Part shown: positions 8,551 through 16,914 of the stretch, one piece after another | Layout: each line of letters opens with the position of its first letter | Numbering within the stretch: the first letter of the stretch is position 1 | Notes under the pieces: model-generated | Databases searched by the model: none | Seen by the model: the letters and a program-made list of their open reading frames with translations, nothing else | What the model was told of the DNA's origin: nothing | Position numbers and translations under genes: made by a program | From: Chitinophaga sp. CF418 | GTDB lineage: Bacteria > Bacteroidota > Bacteroidia > Chitinophagales > Chitinophagaceae | DNA length: 64,000 nt | Direction: 5' to 3' | NCBI RefSeq assembly: GCF_900142925.1 | Contig: NZ_FRCN01000008.1 | Span: forward strand, 1-64,000

Positions 8551-11118
8551 CTAGAACCTGAAACCGGCTGTAATATAAGGCAGCGCTCCTTCTTCTGAGA
8601 TACCAACCGCTGCCTGTATCAGGAACAGTTCCACCGGTATGATATAGATACCGCCACCATAACCGTCGTGCCATCTGCTGGAAGATTCGTTGGGCATCCA
8701 TACACGGCCCAGGTCATTAAATCCGACCAGGCCTACACTTCCCGGCAACAGGTAAGAGGTGAAGTCAAATAATTTCAGGCGTAGTTCAAAGTTGTGATAC
8801 ACGGCCGTCTTTCCGACGAAACGGTTGGTATGAAAACCGCGAAGGATCTGCGTACCGCCTATAGACATCATCTGGAAATAAGCAGGATCACCGAAAGTGG
8901 TGCCCGCGGCTATACGATTTGCCATCACCAGTGTGGAATCGCCGATCAAAGGAACATAAAAGCTAAAGTCAGACGTCAGTTTGCCATATCTTTTATGTTC
9001 CCTGTTCGTCTGTTGCATGCCGGTCAGCTCCGTATGCCAGTTGATGCCCTTACGCGGCATCATACCCGGATTACGGGTATCCGCCTCTATAGCTGTTACC
9101 AGCCCCGCATAAATGCGGTCGTCAAATACACTTTCTCCCGGGAAAGCAGCATTGTAAGCTCCCAGGAACTTGTGACTGTTGTTAGCTTCCCGGCTGGTAT
9201 AAAACTGTCCCGCAATACCTCCGCTCACGGCGATGTGATTGGCAATGGAACGATACAACCTTACATCGCCATTCACCAGGTCATACCGGTTACGGTAATA
9301 CGAGATCTGTTTTTCATTTTCATTCACAAAAACAGATTCATTACCCAAACCGAAGAAGTTACTCAGGTTATGCGGTCCGCGGGAAAGGATATTGATACGC
9401 AGGTCATTCTTTCCTACCAGCTGTTTAAAATCAGCCAGGTATTGCAACAGGAAGGCCTGCCTGCCGGTCACATAACTCACTATCAACTGATGTTGTTGTG
9501 CATAGGGCTTCTTACGGAATCCCTGCTTTTCATACATCATATTGGCGCGGAACATAAGGCCCTGATCAGGGTTGTACTGTACGGAGAATAACGGCCCGAA
9601 CCTGTCAAACAGGAAACTGCGTTTATCATAGCTGTTCACGGATGTATCAGCAGCTGTTCTGATCTTCGCATCTCCTTTCGGCGGTATATGATTTTCTTCG
9701 TCAGAGCGGTCATATACATACAGCCTTCCTTTACGTGGCACATCATTCGCCACAATGAAGCTGTCTACACCGCTGCCACCTATCATACGGATACGAATAG
9801 GCGATCCCTCATTACCACTCACGCTGAATACGTCACGCCCGTCAAGACCATACAACCGGACTTCTTTCGTCACTGCCGGATCGAATACCCGTTTATACAG
9901 CAGATCATCCGTAGTACCGTCCTTTTTTATTTTGTAGATAGACACGTCCACCTTACCATGCGGTTGTCGCTGAATATCCAGCAACTCCTGTTTATCGGAA
10001 GCCGGAACATCCACATAGATGGACAGGAATTTATAATAGCTGATCGCTTCTTTTTCCACCTTGTCTCTGCGGGCAATAAAAGCACTGATGATCCGCTCTC
10101 CGGACAACCGGAAGATCGTGTCCGGCATGAGCATCACTGACTGACGAATAAGACTGTCTGTCAGTGTAGCCTGGATATAATGCACCTGCTCCCGCCAGTC
10201 TTCCTCACTCAGTCCATTCAGGAAATAACGGTCAAAATACCGGGCATTGAAGTTAAAGCCCTTGATATCCCGGATATGGTCATGATAACCCTGGAACTTG
10301 GATTTCAGCCATTGATGGGAGATGATCCAGGGAAACAAACCGGTGGTATTGTAATACACCTGGTCCCTGTCGCGGGGCACCGGTGTATAGGTTACTTTCT
10401 TCTTATTCTTTTCCCGCTCCCAGCGCCATTGATCTTCATGCCGGTCCCAGTCGCCCAGCAGCATATCCAGCAGTCTTGCCCTCAGCACAATCTGTTGATT
10501 GAGGCGCACATCGTTGTCGTCTTCCAGCTTGCGTTGTGTTTTTTCTGTATTGTCGGTACGGCTGGCGTCTTCGGGTTCTCTTTCTTCAAACAGGAACACG
10601 GCATTGGCAAAGTCTTTCCGGTATTCTCCCAACGCAGGATCATCGGGTATATATATGATCTGCGGATTGGCATGAGGTATCCCCAGGGCTTCCGCCAGCG
10701 GCGGAACAGTCAGCGAGGAATACGGATGTGCAGTAACCACCTGGTCCTGCAGAATATCTTTGGCAATGGTGGCCCTCAGATTTTTGGGTAGCCCCCTTTC
10801 AGGATATTTCTGGATGGTACGCAATACCCATTCCTGGCCGCTGGGGTCTTTCAACCGTAAGGACTTGGTTTGTAGTCCACCGCCCCTTTGTTCGATGGTC
10901 AGCCCTCCCTTTTCTTTTTCCAGGTAGAATACCTTCATCTTTACAGGAGCTGCCCATAGCTTGCGGTAACTATCGCCAAACAATATACGGTGTACACCGC
11001 TTACACTATCATAAGCGGGAGAAATAGCTACGGTAATACTATCGCCGGCAGGCGTTTGCGCCTGCGCCGTGGAAATTGCCAGGATAGCCAGGGTAGTAAA
11101 AAGTCTGTTCAGGCCCAT
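8551..11118 (-). CDS. Outer-membrane barrel protein with secreted kinase-like N-terminal domain
   Basis: An 855-residue exported protein with a signal peptide at residues 1-20 (ending TAQA). Residues about 60-330 look like an atypical kinase fold: a Gly-rich turn GGGLQTKSLRLK (79-90), strand VLRTIQK (98-104), VFLFEERE (174-181), the catalytic-loop-like DMLLGDWDRHEDQ (218-230), and PVPRDRDQ (246-253) in the metal-binding position. LGDWDRH resembles the GNxDRH loop of HipA/FAM20/PI3K-like kinases. After a linker with a VRLYGLDGRDVFSV/GGSGVDSF-like beta section (about 420-475), residues about 520-855 form a BamA/TamA-like barrel ending ITAGFRF, with the terminal Phe typical of outer-membrane barrels. 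Enzymatic activity is inference. The family annotation is usually only BamA/TamA-like. Confidence 0.7.
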   Translation of the reverse strand: MGLNRLFTTLAILAISTAQAQTPAGDSITVAISPAYDSVSGVHRILFGDSYRKLWAAPVKMKVFYLEKEKGGLTIEQRGGGLQTKSLRLKDPSGQEWVLRTIQKYPERGLPKNLRATIAKDILQDQVVTAHPYSSLTVPPLAEALGIPHANPQIIYIPDDPALGEYRKDFANAVFLFEEREPEDASRTDNTEKTQRKLEDDNDVRLNQQIVLRARLLDMLLGDWDRHEDQWRWEREKNKKKVTYTPVPRDRDQVYYNTTGLFPWIISHQWLKSKFQGYHDHIRDIKGFNFNARYFDRYFLNGLSEEDWREQVHYIQATLTDSLIRQSVMLMPDTIFRLSGERIISAFIARRDKVEKEAISYYKFLSIYVDVPASDKQELLDIQRQPHGKVDVSIYKIKKDGTTDDLLYKRVFDPAVTKEVRLYGLDGRDVFSVSGNEGSPIRIRMIGGSGVDSFIVANDVPRKGRLYVYDRSDEENHIPPKGDAKIRTAADTSVNSYDKRSFLFDRFGPLFSVQYNPDQGLMFRANMMYEKQGFRKKPYAQQHQLIVSYVTGRQAFLLQYLADFKQLVGKNDLRINILSRGPHNLSNFFGLGNESVFVNENEKQISYYRNRYDLVNGDVRLYRSIANHIAVSGGIAGQFYTSREANNSHKFLGAYNAAFPGESVFDDRIYAGLVTAIEADTRNPGMMPRKGINWHTELTGMQQTNREHKRYGKLTSDFSFYVPLIGDSTLVMANRIAAGTTFGDPAYFQMMSIGGTQILRGFHTNRFVGKTAVYHNFELRLKLFDFTSYLLPGSVGLVGFNDLGRVWMPNESSSRWHDGYGGGIYIIPVELFLIQAAVGISEEGALPYITAGFRF

Positions 11119-11329
11119 GCAGTTGTTTTGTCGGATTGATTAGTTATCTGGATAACATGAGGCTCCAGCCAGACGCTCAATATCAATGTTTGTGCCCTGC
11201 CCCGGGATAACCTTCAGAAGAAACACGAAAAATACGAAAATGAAGATAACTCCACCAAAGAAGGCACAAAAATTTATATTTGAAAGAACAGGCAGTTAAC
11301 CAGCATACGAGGCCGCCTTATGCAAAACA

Positions 11330-11565
11330 TGTATAACATAGACATTGTTCTCTCCCCCCGGTGGTTCTTTTCCCGGGGTCGAACCCTCGGGATCCCGTGT
11401 TTATAACAAATGAGATGAGCAAAACAATATAGGATTCCTAACGGAGTCCCGTGGTTGTAGCCCGGGGTGCAACCCCGGGATCCGATGTTTACAACAAATG
11501 CCATTAACAAAACACAATAGGACGCCGTCAGGAGTCCCGTGTTTGTAGCCCGGGGTGCAACCTAA
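11330..11565. repeat. Dispersed hairpin repeat, locus A (about 2.5 units)
   Basis: Units about 88 bp apart, each with GGAGTCCCGTG, TTTGTAG and a hairpin CCCGGGG-TGCAA-CCCCGGG, separated by ACAAAT/AACAAAAC spacer. The core TGTAGCCCGGGGTGCAAC occurs near 11455 and 11544, with a degenerate copy near 11372. It lies just past the 3' end of the MFS gene. Short open frames across it are repeat-derived. Confidence 0.85.
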
Positions 11566-11572
11566 ATAATTA

Positions 11573-13126
11573 CTAATCCGGGACAGCGGCAGCCCTGACA
11601 GCACTATTCCGGATAAACATAACAGACATCAGTGCTCCGAGGAAACCCAGGAATCCTGATATCCGCATGATCTTCTGATATGCCGATATAAAGCTGCTAT
11701 GATATAGCCGGGTTACTTTTTCTTTATCTGCTTCATTCAGTGATGAGGGTGCTTTTGCATTTCCCAGTTCCGTTGTCTGTTGCATAACCTCCTGTTTGCT
11801 GGCCTCATTCAAGGGCAATGCCGACAGTTCATGTTTCAGTGAACCGGAGAAAAACAGGACCGCTAATGCCCCAAGGATGGCATTGGCAAATACCACTGCA
11901 ATACGAGATAAGGCATTATTAATACCGGAAGCTGTTCCGGAGAAGTGATCGCTGACAGCGCCCATCACGGCAGCAGTCAGAGGAGCTACGGTAAAAGACA
12001 TCCCCAGCCCGAAAACAACAATACCGGGAAAGAAGGTACTGAAATAGGCAGATGGTCCGGCTGTTTGTCCGACAAAAGACAACATCAGCAGTCCAGTTCC
12101 GGCGGTGGCCGGACCGATGGTCAATAAGAGCTTGGGACCATATTTATCGGCCAGACTACCTGCAAAGCGGGCCACAAACACCATGAGGATCGTAAAGGGT
12201 AAGAAGGTAAGTCCTGACTGCAACTGATCATACCCCTGCGCCTGTACCAGATTAAGAGAAAGGAACAACATACCGGCTCCCAATCCGGCGTAGAGAAAGA
12301 GGGTCAGCAGGTTGGCCCCGGAGAATGTCATGTTCCTGAACAGCGACAAAGGCATCATCGGATGTCTGCTTTTCTGCTCTATGAAGATGAAAGCGGTCAG
12401 CAGCAACAGGCCAGCTCCTAATGAAACAAGTACCTGCCAGTTGTTAAATCCGACCTCGGGGATACGCAGGAAGCCAAAAGTAACAGCTGCCAGTCCGAGC
12501 GCAATGGCGCCAGCACCGGAGAAGTCCAGTGTTTTATCGTCATCATCTGCAATACTTTCCTTCACTTTCCGCCAGAGAATGAGCACTGCTACCACGCCAA
12601 TGGGCACATTGATGAAAAAGATATACCGCCAGTAACCGGCGTCAGCCAAAGCGCCTCCCAGTACTGGTCCGCCGATGGTTACCATGGTAGTAAAAGCAGA
12701 CCAGGTACCGATGGCTTTGCCTCTCTCGTTTTCATTTATGGAGGAAGAGATCAGCGAAAGACTGCCAGGTATCATCAATGCGCCACCAATGCCCTGTAAG
12801 ACTCTGAAGAGAATTAGCAGTGTCACATCGCCCGCCATTCCACAGGCAGTGGAACCTATGATGAATATGACGATGCCGGTAATGAAGATTTTTTTTCGGC
12901 CTAACTTATCTCCCAGCGAACCACCGATCAGCATCAGCGACGCCAGCATTAAAAGATATGCGTTCAACATCCAGAACAGGTCTGTCCCGGAGGCGTGCAT
13001 ACTTTTCTGGATAGCGGGCAGAACCACGTTCAGGGCCGTGCCATCAATAAAGGCCATAGCCGAGGCCATGATCGCCGATACCATGATCCATTTACCGGAT
13101 GCGCTGGAGAGAGAGACTGTTGCCAT
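11573..13126 (-). CDS. MFS transporter, DHA2 (EmrB/QacA) family
   Basis: A 517-residue inner-membrane drug:H+ antiporter with about 14 hydrophobic segments. Motif A-like GGSLGDKLGRKKIFI (about residues 68-82), TALNVVLPAIQKSM (about 30-43) and the motif C-like stretch LGGALADAGYWRYIFFINVPIG (about 156-177) mark DHA2. It expels toxic or amphipathic compounds; the substrate is unknown. The ATG at 13124-13126 is preceded four bases away by TAACTTTC, close to a -7 box. A perfect palindrome about 110 bp upstream may be a repressor site. No membrane-fusion or TolC partner is adjacent, so it may act alone. Confidence 0.92.
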   Translation of the reverse strand: MATVSLSSASGKWIMVSAIMASAMAFIDGTALNVVLPAIQKSMHASGTDLFWMLNAYLLMLASLMLIGGSLGDKLGRKKIFITGIVIFIIGSTACGMAGDVTLLILFRVLQGIGGALMIPGSLSLISSSINENERGKAIGTWSAFTTMVTIGGPVLGGALADAGYWRYIFFINVPIGVVAVLILWRKVKESIADDDDKTLDFSGAGAIALGLAAVTFGFLRIPEVGFNNWQVLVSLGAGLLLLTAFIFIEQKSRHPMMPLSLFRNMTFSGANLLTLFLYAGLGAGMLFLSLNLVQAQGYDQLQSGLTFLPFTILMVFVARFAGSLADKYGPKLLLTIGPATAGTGLLMLSFVGQTAGPSAYFSTFFPGIVVFGLGMSFTVAPLTAAVMGAVSDHFSGTASGINNALSRIAVVFANAILGALAVLFFSGSLKHELSALPLNEASKQEVMQQTTELGNAKAPSSLNEADKEKVTRLYHSSFISAYQKIMRISGFLGFLGALMSVMFIRNSAVRAAAVPD

Positions 13127-13235
13127 TCAGGAAAGTTAGGACAAAAAAGGACGCATAACTCACTCTGTTTTCATGCTATTAATGGGATATCTGCCGCCCC
13201 GCTATGATGTTTATCGTAGCTATACTGGTCAGATG

Positions 13236-13249
13236 TACATTACAATGTA
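13236..13249. promoter_or_regulatory. Candidate operator palindrome upstream of the MFS gene
   Basis: Perfect inverted repeat TACATT-AC-AATGTA in the upstream region of the efflux gene, at a distance usual for a TetR or MarR-type site. No regulator gene lies next to it. Assignment rests on symmetry and position only. Confidence 0.35.
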
Positions 13250-13399
13250 AATGCAACAGCGCGTGCCTGTTGCCAGACCTGTAACGCTAATAACGCTGAC
13301 TGTTTTATTTTTCGCCAAATTGCGGAATGCAATTTTGAGGAAGCTTTTAATCATAACGGCCATAGTTGAATCATTTATCAAAAAAAATGGAATGCCAGT

Positions 13400-13434
13400 T
13401 ATTTATTAACTATAAATGAAACAGTTAATAAATA
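13400..13434. repeat. A/T-rich inverted repeat
   Basis: Perfect 12-bp arms TATTTATTAACT and AGTTAATAAATA around an 11-base loop, in the 409-bp gap between the MFS start and the end of the HicA-like gene. It could end transcription of the HicA-like gene or be a protein site. The rest of that gap holds no gene. Confidence 0.5.
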
Positions 13435-13535
13435 CAGGGATATTCAAATCCGTTCGGTTTTGAGACTAAAGCATTCATTATTGGACATGGGGTATGTTAG
13501 GAGAGGAATTCAAAAGGGGTAAACAATTTTTTCTT

Positions 13536-13847
13536 CTAATTGACATTGGCGCCTGTCAACAGATCAGCATCTGTCAAAGTTCCTTTATCAACCAGCTTTT
13601 TTATATACCCCTCTTCTGATAAGGGGCAATTGGCCAAATCAAGGAAGTCATCTTTCCCAAGATGGCACTGTTTTCTCATTTTCGCTATTAAGTAGTCATT
13701 TATATCCTGATCATTATGACTACAAAAGGTTTGGAGGACATATTTACCATTATGCCAGAACTCCATATACTGGTGCCCACCATTTGCCTTTACAAACCCT
13801 TTACTTAAAAGGTTTCTTATTGTCTTCTGCGCCTGCAATGCTGCCAT
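13536..13847 (-). CDS. HicA-like small protein (putative toxin)
   Basis: A 103-residue protein whose N-terminal 55 residues follow the HicA pattern: a helix ending LLSKGFVKANGGHQYMEFW, with the key-position His at residue 26, then a strand with GKYVLQTF and a helix INDYLIAKMRKQ. It has an additional C-terminal half (LGKDDFLDLANCPLSEEGY) seen in a group of unknown proteins. HicA toxins are mRNA-cleaving or -binding double-stranded-RNA-binding-fold proteins. The start ATG overlaps the upstream gene's stop as TAATG, so the two are translationally coupled. The identification is by motif only; toxicity is inference. Confidence 0.6.
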   Translation of the reverse strand: MAALQAQKTIRNLLSKGFVKANGGHQYMEFWHNGKYVLQTFCSHNDQDINDYLIAKMRKQCHLGKDDFLDLANCPLSEEGYIKKLVDKGTLTDADLLTGANVN

Positions 13848-14287
13848 TATTTAAAATTTACTTCTTTAACAATAGTATTTAATAATACTTTGATCCGTTT
13901 AATTCTCTCAGACATCTCGGTGTCGGATAATTCATTATAGCGCTGGTAGATAAAATCAAACTCCTGCGCGAAATCCTGCGCGGCTTCTGCTTCAGTTCTA
14001 CCTGTAGCGACTATCCCTAACATCTCGTTCTCTATCATAAAGTATTCATCTTCCTGGCTCAGCTTAGAAGACAAAGGAGAATAGAGCAAATAAGTTCTCT
14101 GCCCGGAAATAATCTTGTTGGGAGAATACGATGACATAATTGATTGGTTTTTGTTTAATTCAACAACTTTAGTTACTTCGTGCTTGCCCTTTTGAGGATT
14201 GGTGTTAACAGCACCTGTTTCACCATTTGCCTTGAAGGCCATTGGCTGTGCGATAGGCAGGGAGCGATCATTTGCAATGTTCAACAT
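13847..14287 (-). CDS. HicB-like partner (putative antitoxin)
   Basis: A 146-residue protein upstream of and coupled to the HicA-like gene. The centre, EYFMIENEMLGIVATGRTEAEA (about residues 80-101), followed by a helix AAQDFAQEFDFIYQRYNEL, matches the HicB partial RNase H fold (strand, then G.T.EEA, then helix). No clear DNA-binding helix-turn-helix or ribbon is visible, unlike classical HicB. The N-terminal 50 residues are low in structure; an ATG at residue 51 (about 14137) is a possible shorter start and would still include the core. The gene order antitoxin-toxin with 1-bp overlap supports a toxin-antitoxin-like module. Confidence 0.58.
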   Translation of the reverse strand: MLNIANDRSLPIAQPMAFKANGETGAVNTNPQKGKHEVTKVVELNKNQSIMSSYSPNKIISGQRTYLLYSPLSSKLSQEDEYFMIENEMLGIVATGRTEAEAAQDFAQEFDFIYQRYNELSDTEMSERIKRIKVLLNTIVKEVNFK

Positions 14288-14891
14288 GATATATAGTTTT
14301 TACAGCAACAAATGTACTATTCACTTTCCGGGATATTTCAGTTCATTTTGTTCATTCTTTAATTCGGCGCTTCGCATTGTTCACTTCTTCATCAACGGAA
14401 TTTTCAAAGAAAAAATCATCAGGGGGCAACCCGGCATATCCCCCGGCTATTCCGCCTGGCATCTTTACCATAGCCGCTTTACTGCGTATATATAGTCCCC
14501 TGTAAACATCGCTACATATCATCTTCTGCATGCGCATCTCAGTTAACTGGAAAGTTTACACGAAATGTTACATTGTTTTTCTGCCTGAAGATCTTCTCAA
14601 TCGTCTTATATGCAAATTTGCAGGTCCATATTAGGGTAAAGGAACTGCTGGCTGTAAACGAAAATACGGTCAGCAATCTGATGCTGCCATCAGAATTAAG
14701 CACTGCCGTATATTATACAAACAGGTGATCATAATTGATGCCTTTATTGGATGTTGCAGGGAGGGCGCCCCTACATTAGTGTCAGGATTTAAAACAGGAA
14801 TGGAAGAATATAGGATCAGGTTGAAAACTTGGGGGGAAGGTTAAAAACAGATCCCCACGCTCATCAGTAATTTCCACAGGATCTAAAACAA
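14288..14891. other. Long intergenic region, no secure gene
   Basis: About 600 bp between the HicB-like gene and the tRNA terminator. It holds a 61-codon minus frame (14352-14537) without recognisable features, and a plus-strand frame without an ATG ending near 14728 that could be a decayed gene end. No hairpin or repeat of note was seen. Confidence 0.35.
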
Positions 14892-14918
14892 AAAAGGACT
14901 ACATTTCTGTAGTCCTTT
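14892..14918 (-). terminator. Terminator after tRNA-Cys
   Basis: AAAGGACTACA and TGTAGTCCTTT flank a 4-base loop, with flanking A and T runs on either side. It lies directly after the tRNA 3' end on the minus strand. Confidence 0.8.
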
Positions 14919-14921
14919 TCG

Positions 14922-14992
14922 AGGTTTCGAGCGGATTCGAACCGCTGTAGGAGCTTTTGCAGAGCTCAGCCTAGCCACTCGGCCACGAAACC
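14922..14992 (-). tRNA. tRNA-Cys (anticodon GCA)
   Basis: Minus-strand cloverleaf: acceptor GGTTTCG pairs with CGAAACC; D-arm GCCGAGTGGCTAGGC; anticodon stem GAGCT/AGCTC with loop CTGCAAA giving anticodon GCA; T-arm GCGGTTCGAATCCGC. The discriminator base is U, the identity element of Cys tRNAs. CCA is not encoded. A terminator follows at once. Confidence 0.95.
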
Positions 14993-15084
14993 TTATTTTT
15001 GTGCTCCCATCCGTTTGATGGGATTGCAAAAGTAGTAAATTTTAGATATTTGCCAAATCTATTTCACAATTTTATCAGATAACC

Positions 15085-15963
15085 ATGAATAAACGTATTG
15101 CAGAATCTGAACTGATATTAAATAGCCGGGGGGCTGTATATCATCTGGATGTCAGGCCAGAAGAGCTTGCCACGACTATTATAACGGTTGGAGACCCTGA
15201 TCGCGTACCCGAAGTTAGTAAACATTTCGATCGTACAGAGAGTACTCATCAGCACAGGGAATTTGTTACCCACACCGGATATATCGGACAAAAAAGGCTT
15301 ACCGTCGTGTCTACCGGTATCGGAACAGACAATATCGACATCGTGCTCAATGAACTGGATGCCCTGGTGAATATTGACTTCAGTACCCGGACCATTAAAC
15401 CGTCTCTTACCCGGCTGCAAATCATCCGCTTAGGCACTTCCGGCGCACTGCAGGAGAACGTGCCGGTGGACAGCTTCGTGGTTTCCTCCTATGGTGTAGG
15501 ACTGGACAATCTACTGCCCTGGTATGAATTCGAGAATACAACACAGGAAAAAGGCCTCCTGGAAGCTTTCCGGCAGCAGGTACAACTGCGTCCCGGTAGT
15601 GCCAGCCCTTACCTGTTAAGCGCCGCCAATGACCTCGCAGGACGCTTTACTGAAGGATATATCAGCGGTATTACTATTACCTGTCCCGGGTTCTATGCTC
15701 CTCAGGGACGCGCCCTGAGAGGACCGCTCTCCCACCCTCAATTACTGGAACAGCTGACCGCTTTCCGCCATGAGAATCATTACATTTCTAACTTTGAGAT
15801 GGAGACTGCCGGTATTTATGGTCTCGGTCGCGTACTGGGACATGATTGCCTGTCTATCAGCGCTATTGTAGCCAACCGTATCAGGCAGGAATTTACCAAA
15901 GATGGTGCACTGGTAGTAGAAAACCTCATTAAACAGTCCTTAGCCATTATAGAAAAGATCTGA
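15085..15963 (+). CDS. Nucleoside phosphorylase (uridine phosphorylase family)
   Basis: A 292-residue cytosolic enzyme of the PNP/UDP phosphorylase superfamily. It would cleave a nucleoside with phosphate to give free base and ribose 1-phosphate. Visible: the phosphate-binding segment ITVGDPDRVPEVSKHFD (about residues 32-48), VVSTGIGTDNIDIVLNEL (about 74-91), the strand RLGTSGALQENVPVD (about 116-130), and the nucleoside-binding FEMETAGIYGLG (about 238-249) with the Glu-Met-Glu motif. A bulky RTIKPSLTRLQII insert is seen. Uridine is the likely substrate by resemblance, but purine specificity cannot be excluded. The ATG lies 30 bp after a near-consensus ATATTTGCC element. Confidence 0.85.
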   Translation: MNKRIAESELILNSRGAVYHLDVRPEELATTIITVGDPDRVPEVSKHFDRTESTHQHREFVTHTGYIGQKRLTVVSTGIGTDNIDIVLNELDALVNIDFSTRTIKPSLTRLQIIRLGTSGALQENVPVDSFVVSSYGVGLDNLLPWYEFENTTQEKGLLEAFRQQVQLRPGSASPYLLSAANDLAGRFTEGYISGITITCPGFYAPQGRALRGPLSHPQLLEQLTAFRHENHYISNFEMETAGIYGLGRVLGHDCLSISAIVANRIRQEFTKDGALVVENLIKQSLAIIEKI

Positions 15964-16066
15964 TAATCAATCCTCATTAAATTTGACTTTGTCAGCCATT
16001 GACAGTTGACCATGTCAAACAACGCAGGCCCTGGTACTAAAGACCCGGGCCTGTTGCGTATGGCTA

Positions 16067-16095
16067 TTGACTGTCATTTAAAAGACTTACTTTTG
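16067..16095 (+). promoter_or_regulatory. dapF promoter (TTG, 18 bp, TACTTTTG)
   Basis: TTG at 16067-16069, 18 bp spacer, then TACTTTTG at 16088-16095, an exact TAnnTTTG. The dapF ATG starts six bases later, so the transcript would have almost no leader. Confidence 0.6.
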
Positions 16096-16101
16096 CGCAT
16101 T

Positions 16102-16887
16102 ATGTCAGCAATTCATTTCTACAAATACCAGGGAACCGGCAATGACTTTGTGATCATGGACAACCGGAAAGGCGCGTATAATTTCCTGACAGAAGAGCAG
16201 GTACATTTTCTGTGTGACCGCCGTTTCGGTATCGGGGCGGATGGACTGATGCTCCTCAATACCCAGGAAGGTTATGATTTCGGAATGAAATATTACAATG
16301 CTGACGGCCGTGAAAGCAGTATGTGTGGTAATGGCGGTCGCTGCCTCGTGGCTTTCGCCCGTAAAATGGGTCTTAGCAGTGAACAACTCAGTTTCCTGGC
16401 TGTAGATGGCCCTCACGAAGCTACCCTCAAAGGAGACAGCTGGGTGAACCTGAAAATGCAGGATGTGAACGGCGTGGAATTAGGTTCTCTCTATTCCTAT
16501 CTCAATACCGGTTCTCCTCACTTCGTTAAGTTTGTGGAAGATGTAAAGGCGGTAGATGTATTCTCCGAAGGAAGGCAGATCCGCTATAATGATCGCTTTG
16601 CCAAAGAAGGCACTAACGTCAATTTTGTTCAGCCCCTGGAACAGGGCATCTTCGTCCGCACTTATGAACGTGGTGTGGAAGATGAAACCTACTCCTGCGG
16701 TACCGGCGTTACTGCTGCAGCCCTGATGACAGCAGGCCCGGACGAGAAAGAATATGTTATACCCGTGCAGACATTGGGCGGAAACCTGGAAGTACGTTTT
16801 ACTAAAACCGGTGAAAGGTCTTACAATAATATCTGGCTCTGCGGCCCTGCAACCCTTGTTTTTGAGGGAAATATCACACTACCGTAA
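16102..16887 (+). CDS. dapF: Diaminopimelate epimerase
   Basis: A 261-residue PLP-independent epimerase converting LL- to meso-diaminopimelate, for lysine and peptidoglycan. The two catalytic cysteines are in MCGNGGRC (Cys75) and SCGTGVTA (Cys199). The N-terminal FYKYQGTGNDFVIMDN and FGIGADGL are also hallmarks. The frame stays open 32 codons further up, to 16006, but that stretch lacks family similarity and contains the promoter, so the ATG at 16102 is chosen. It is followed 27 bp later by the corA-family gene with its own -7 element. Confidence 0.95.
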   Translation: MSAIHFYKYQGTGNDFVIMDNRKGAYNFLTEEQVHFLCDRRFGIGADGLMLLNTQEGYDFGMKYYNADGRESSMCGNGGRCLVAFARKMGLSSEQLSFLAVDGPHEATLKGDSWVNLKMQDVNGVELGSLYSYLNTGSPHFVKFVEDVKAVDVFSEGRQIRYNDRFAKEGTNVNFVQPLEQGIFVRTYERGVEDETYSCGTGVTAAALMTAGPDEKEYVIPVQTLGGNLEVRFTKTGERSYNNIWLCGPATLVFEGNITLP

Positions 16888-16899
16888 CTTTAATTAATC

Positions 16900-16907
16900 T
16901 ACCTTTG
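16900..16907 (+). promoter_or_regulatory. -7 promoter element (TACCTTTG) of the CorA gene
   Basis: Exact TAnnTTTG match, seven bases upstream of the CorA-family ATG and inside the short gap after dapF. This suggests the gene has its own promoter in addition to read-through. Confidence 0.5.
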
Positions 16908-16914
16908 CGGCCGG

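Noticed and set aside
8794..9591. Plus-strand frame of 265 codons opposite the barrel gene
   Set aside because: No family features, entirely within a well-supported gene on the other strand.
11274..11604. Two overlapping minus-strand frames rich in PGLQPRDS-like words
   Set aside because: They are translations of the dispersed hairpin repeat.
14352..14537. Minus-strand 61-codon frame upstream of the HicB-like gene
   Set aside because: Right strand and close to the module, but no motif, no promoter and no sign of conservation; left unannotated.
14540..14728. Plus-strand open stretch without ATG ending near 14728
   Set aside because: Could be a decayed gene end, but it has no start codon and no recognised similarity.
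14892..14992. Possible mobile-element attachment site at tRNA-Cys
   Set aside because: No integrase and no repeated tRNA 3' end is present in the window.
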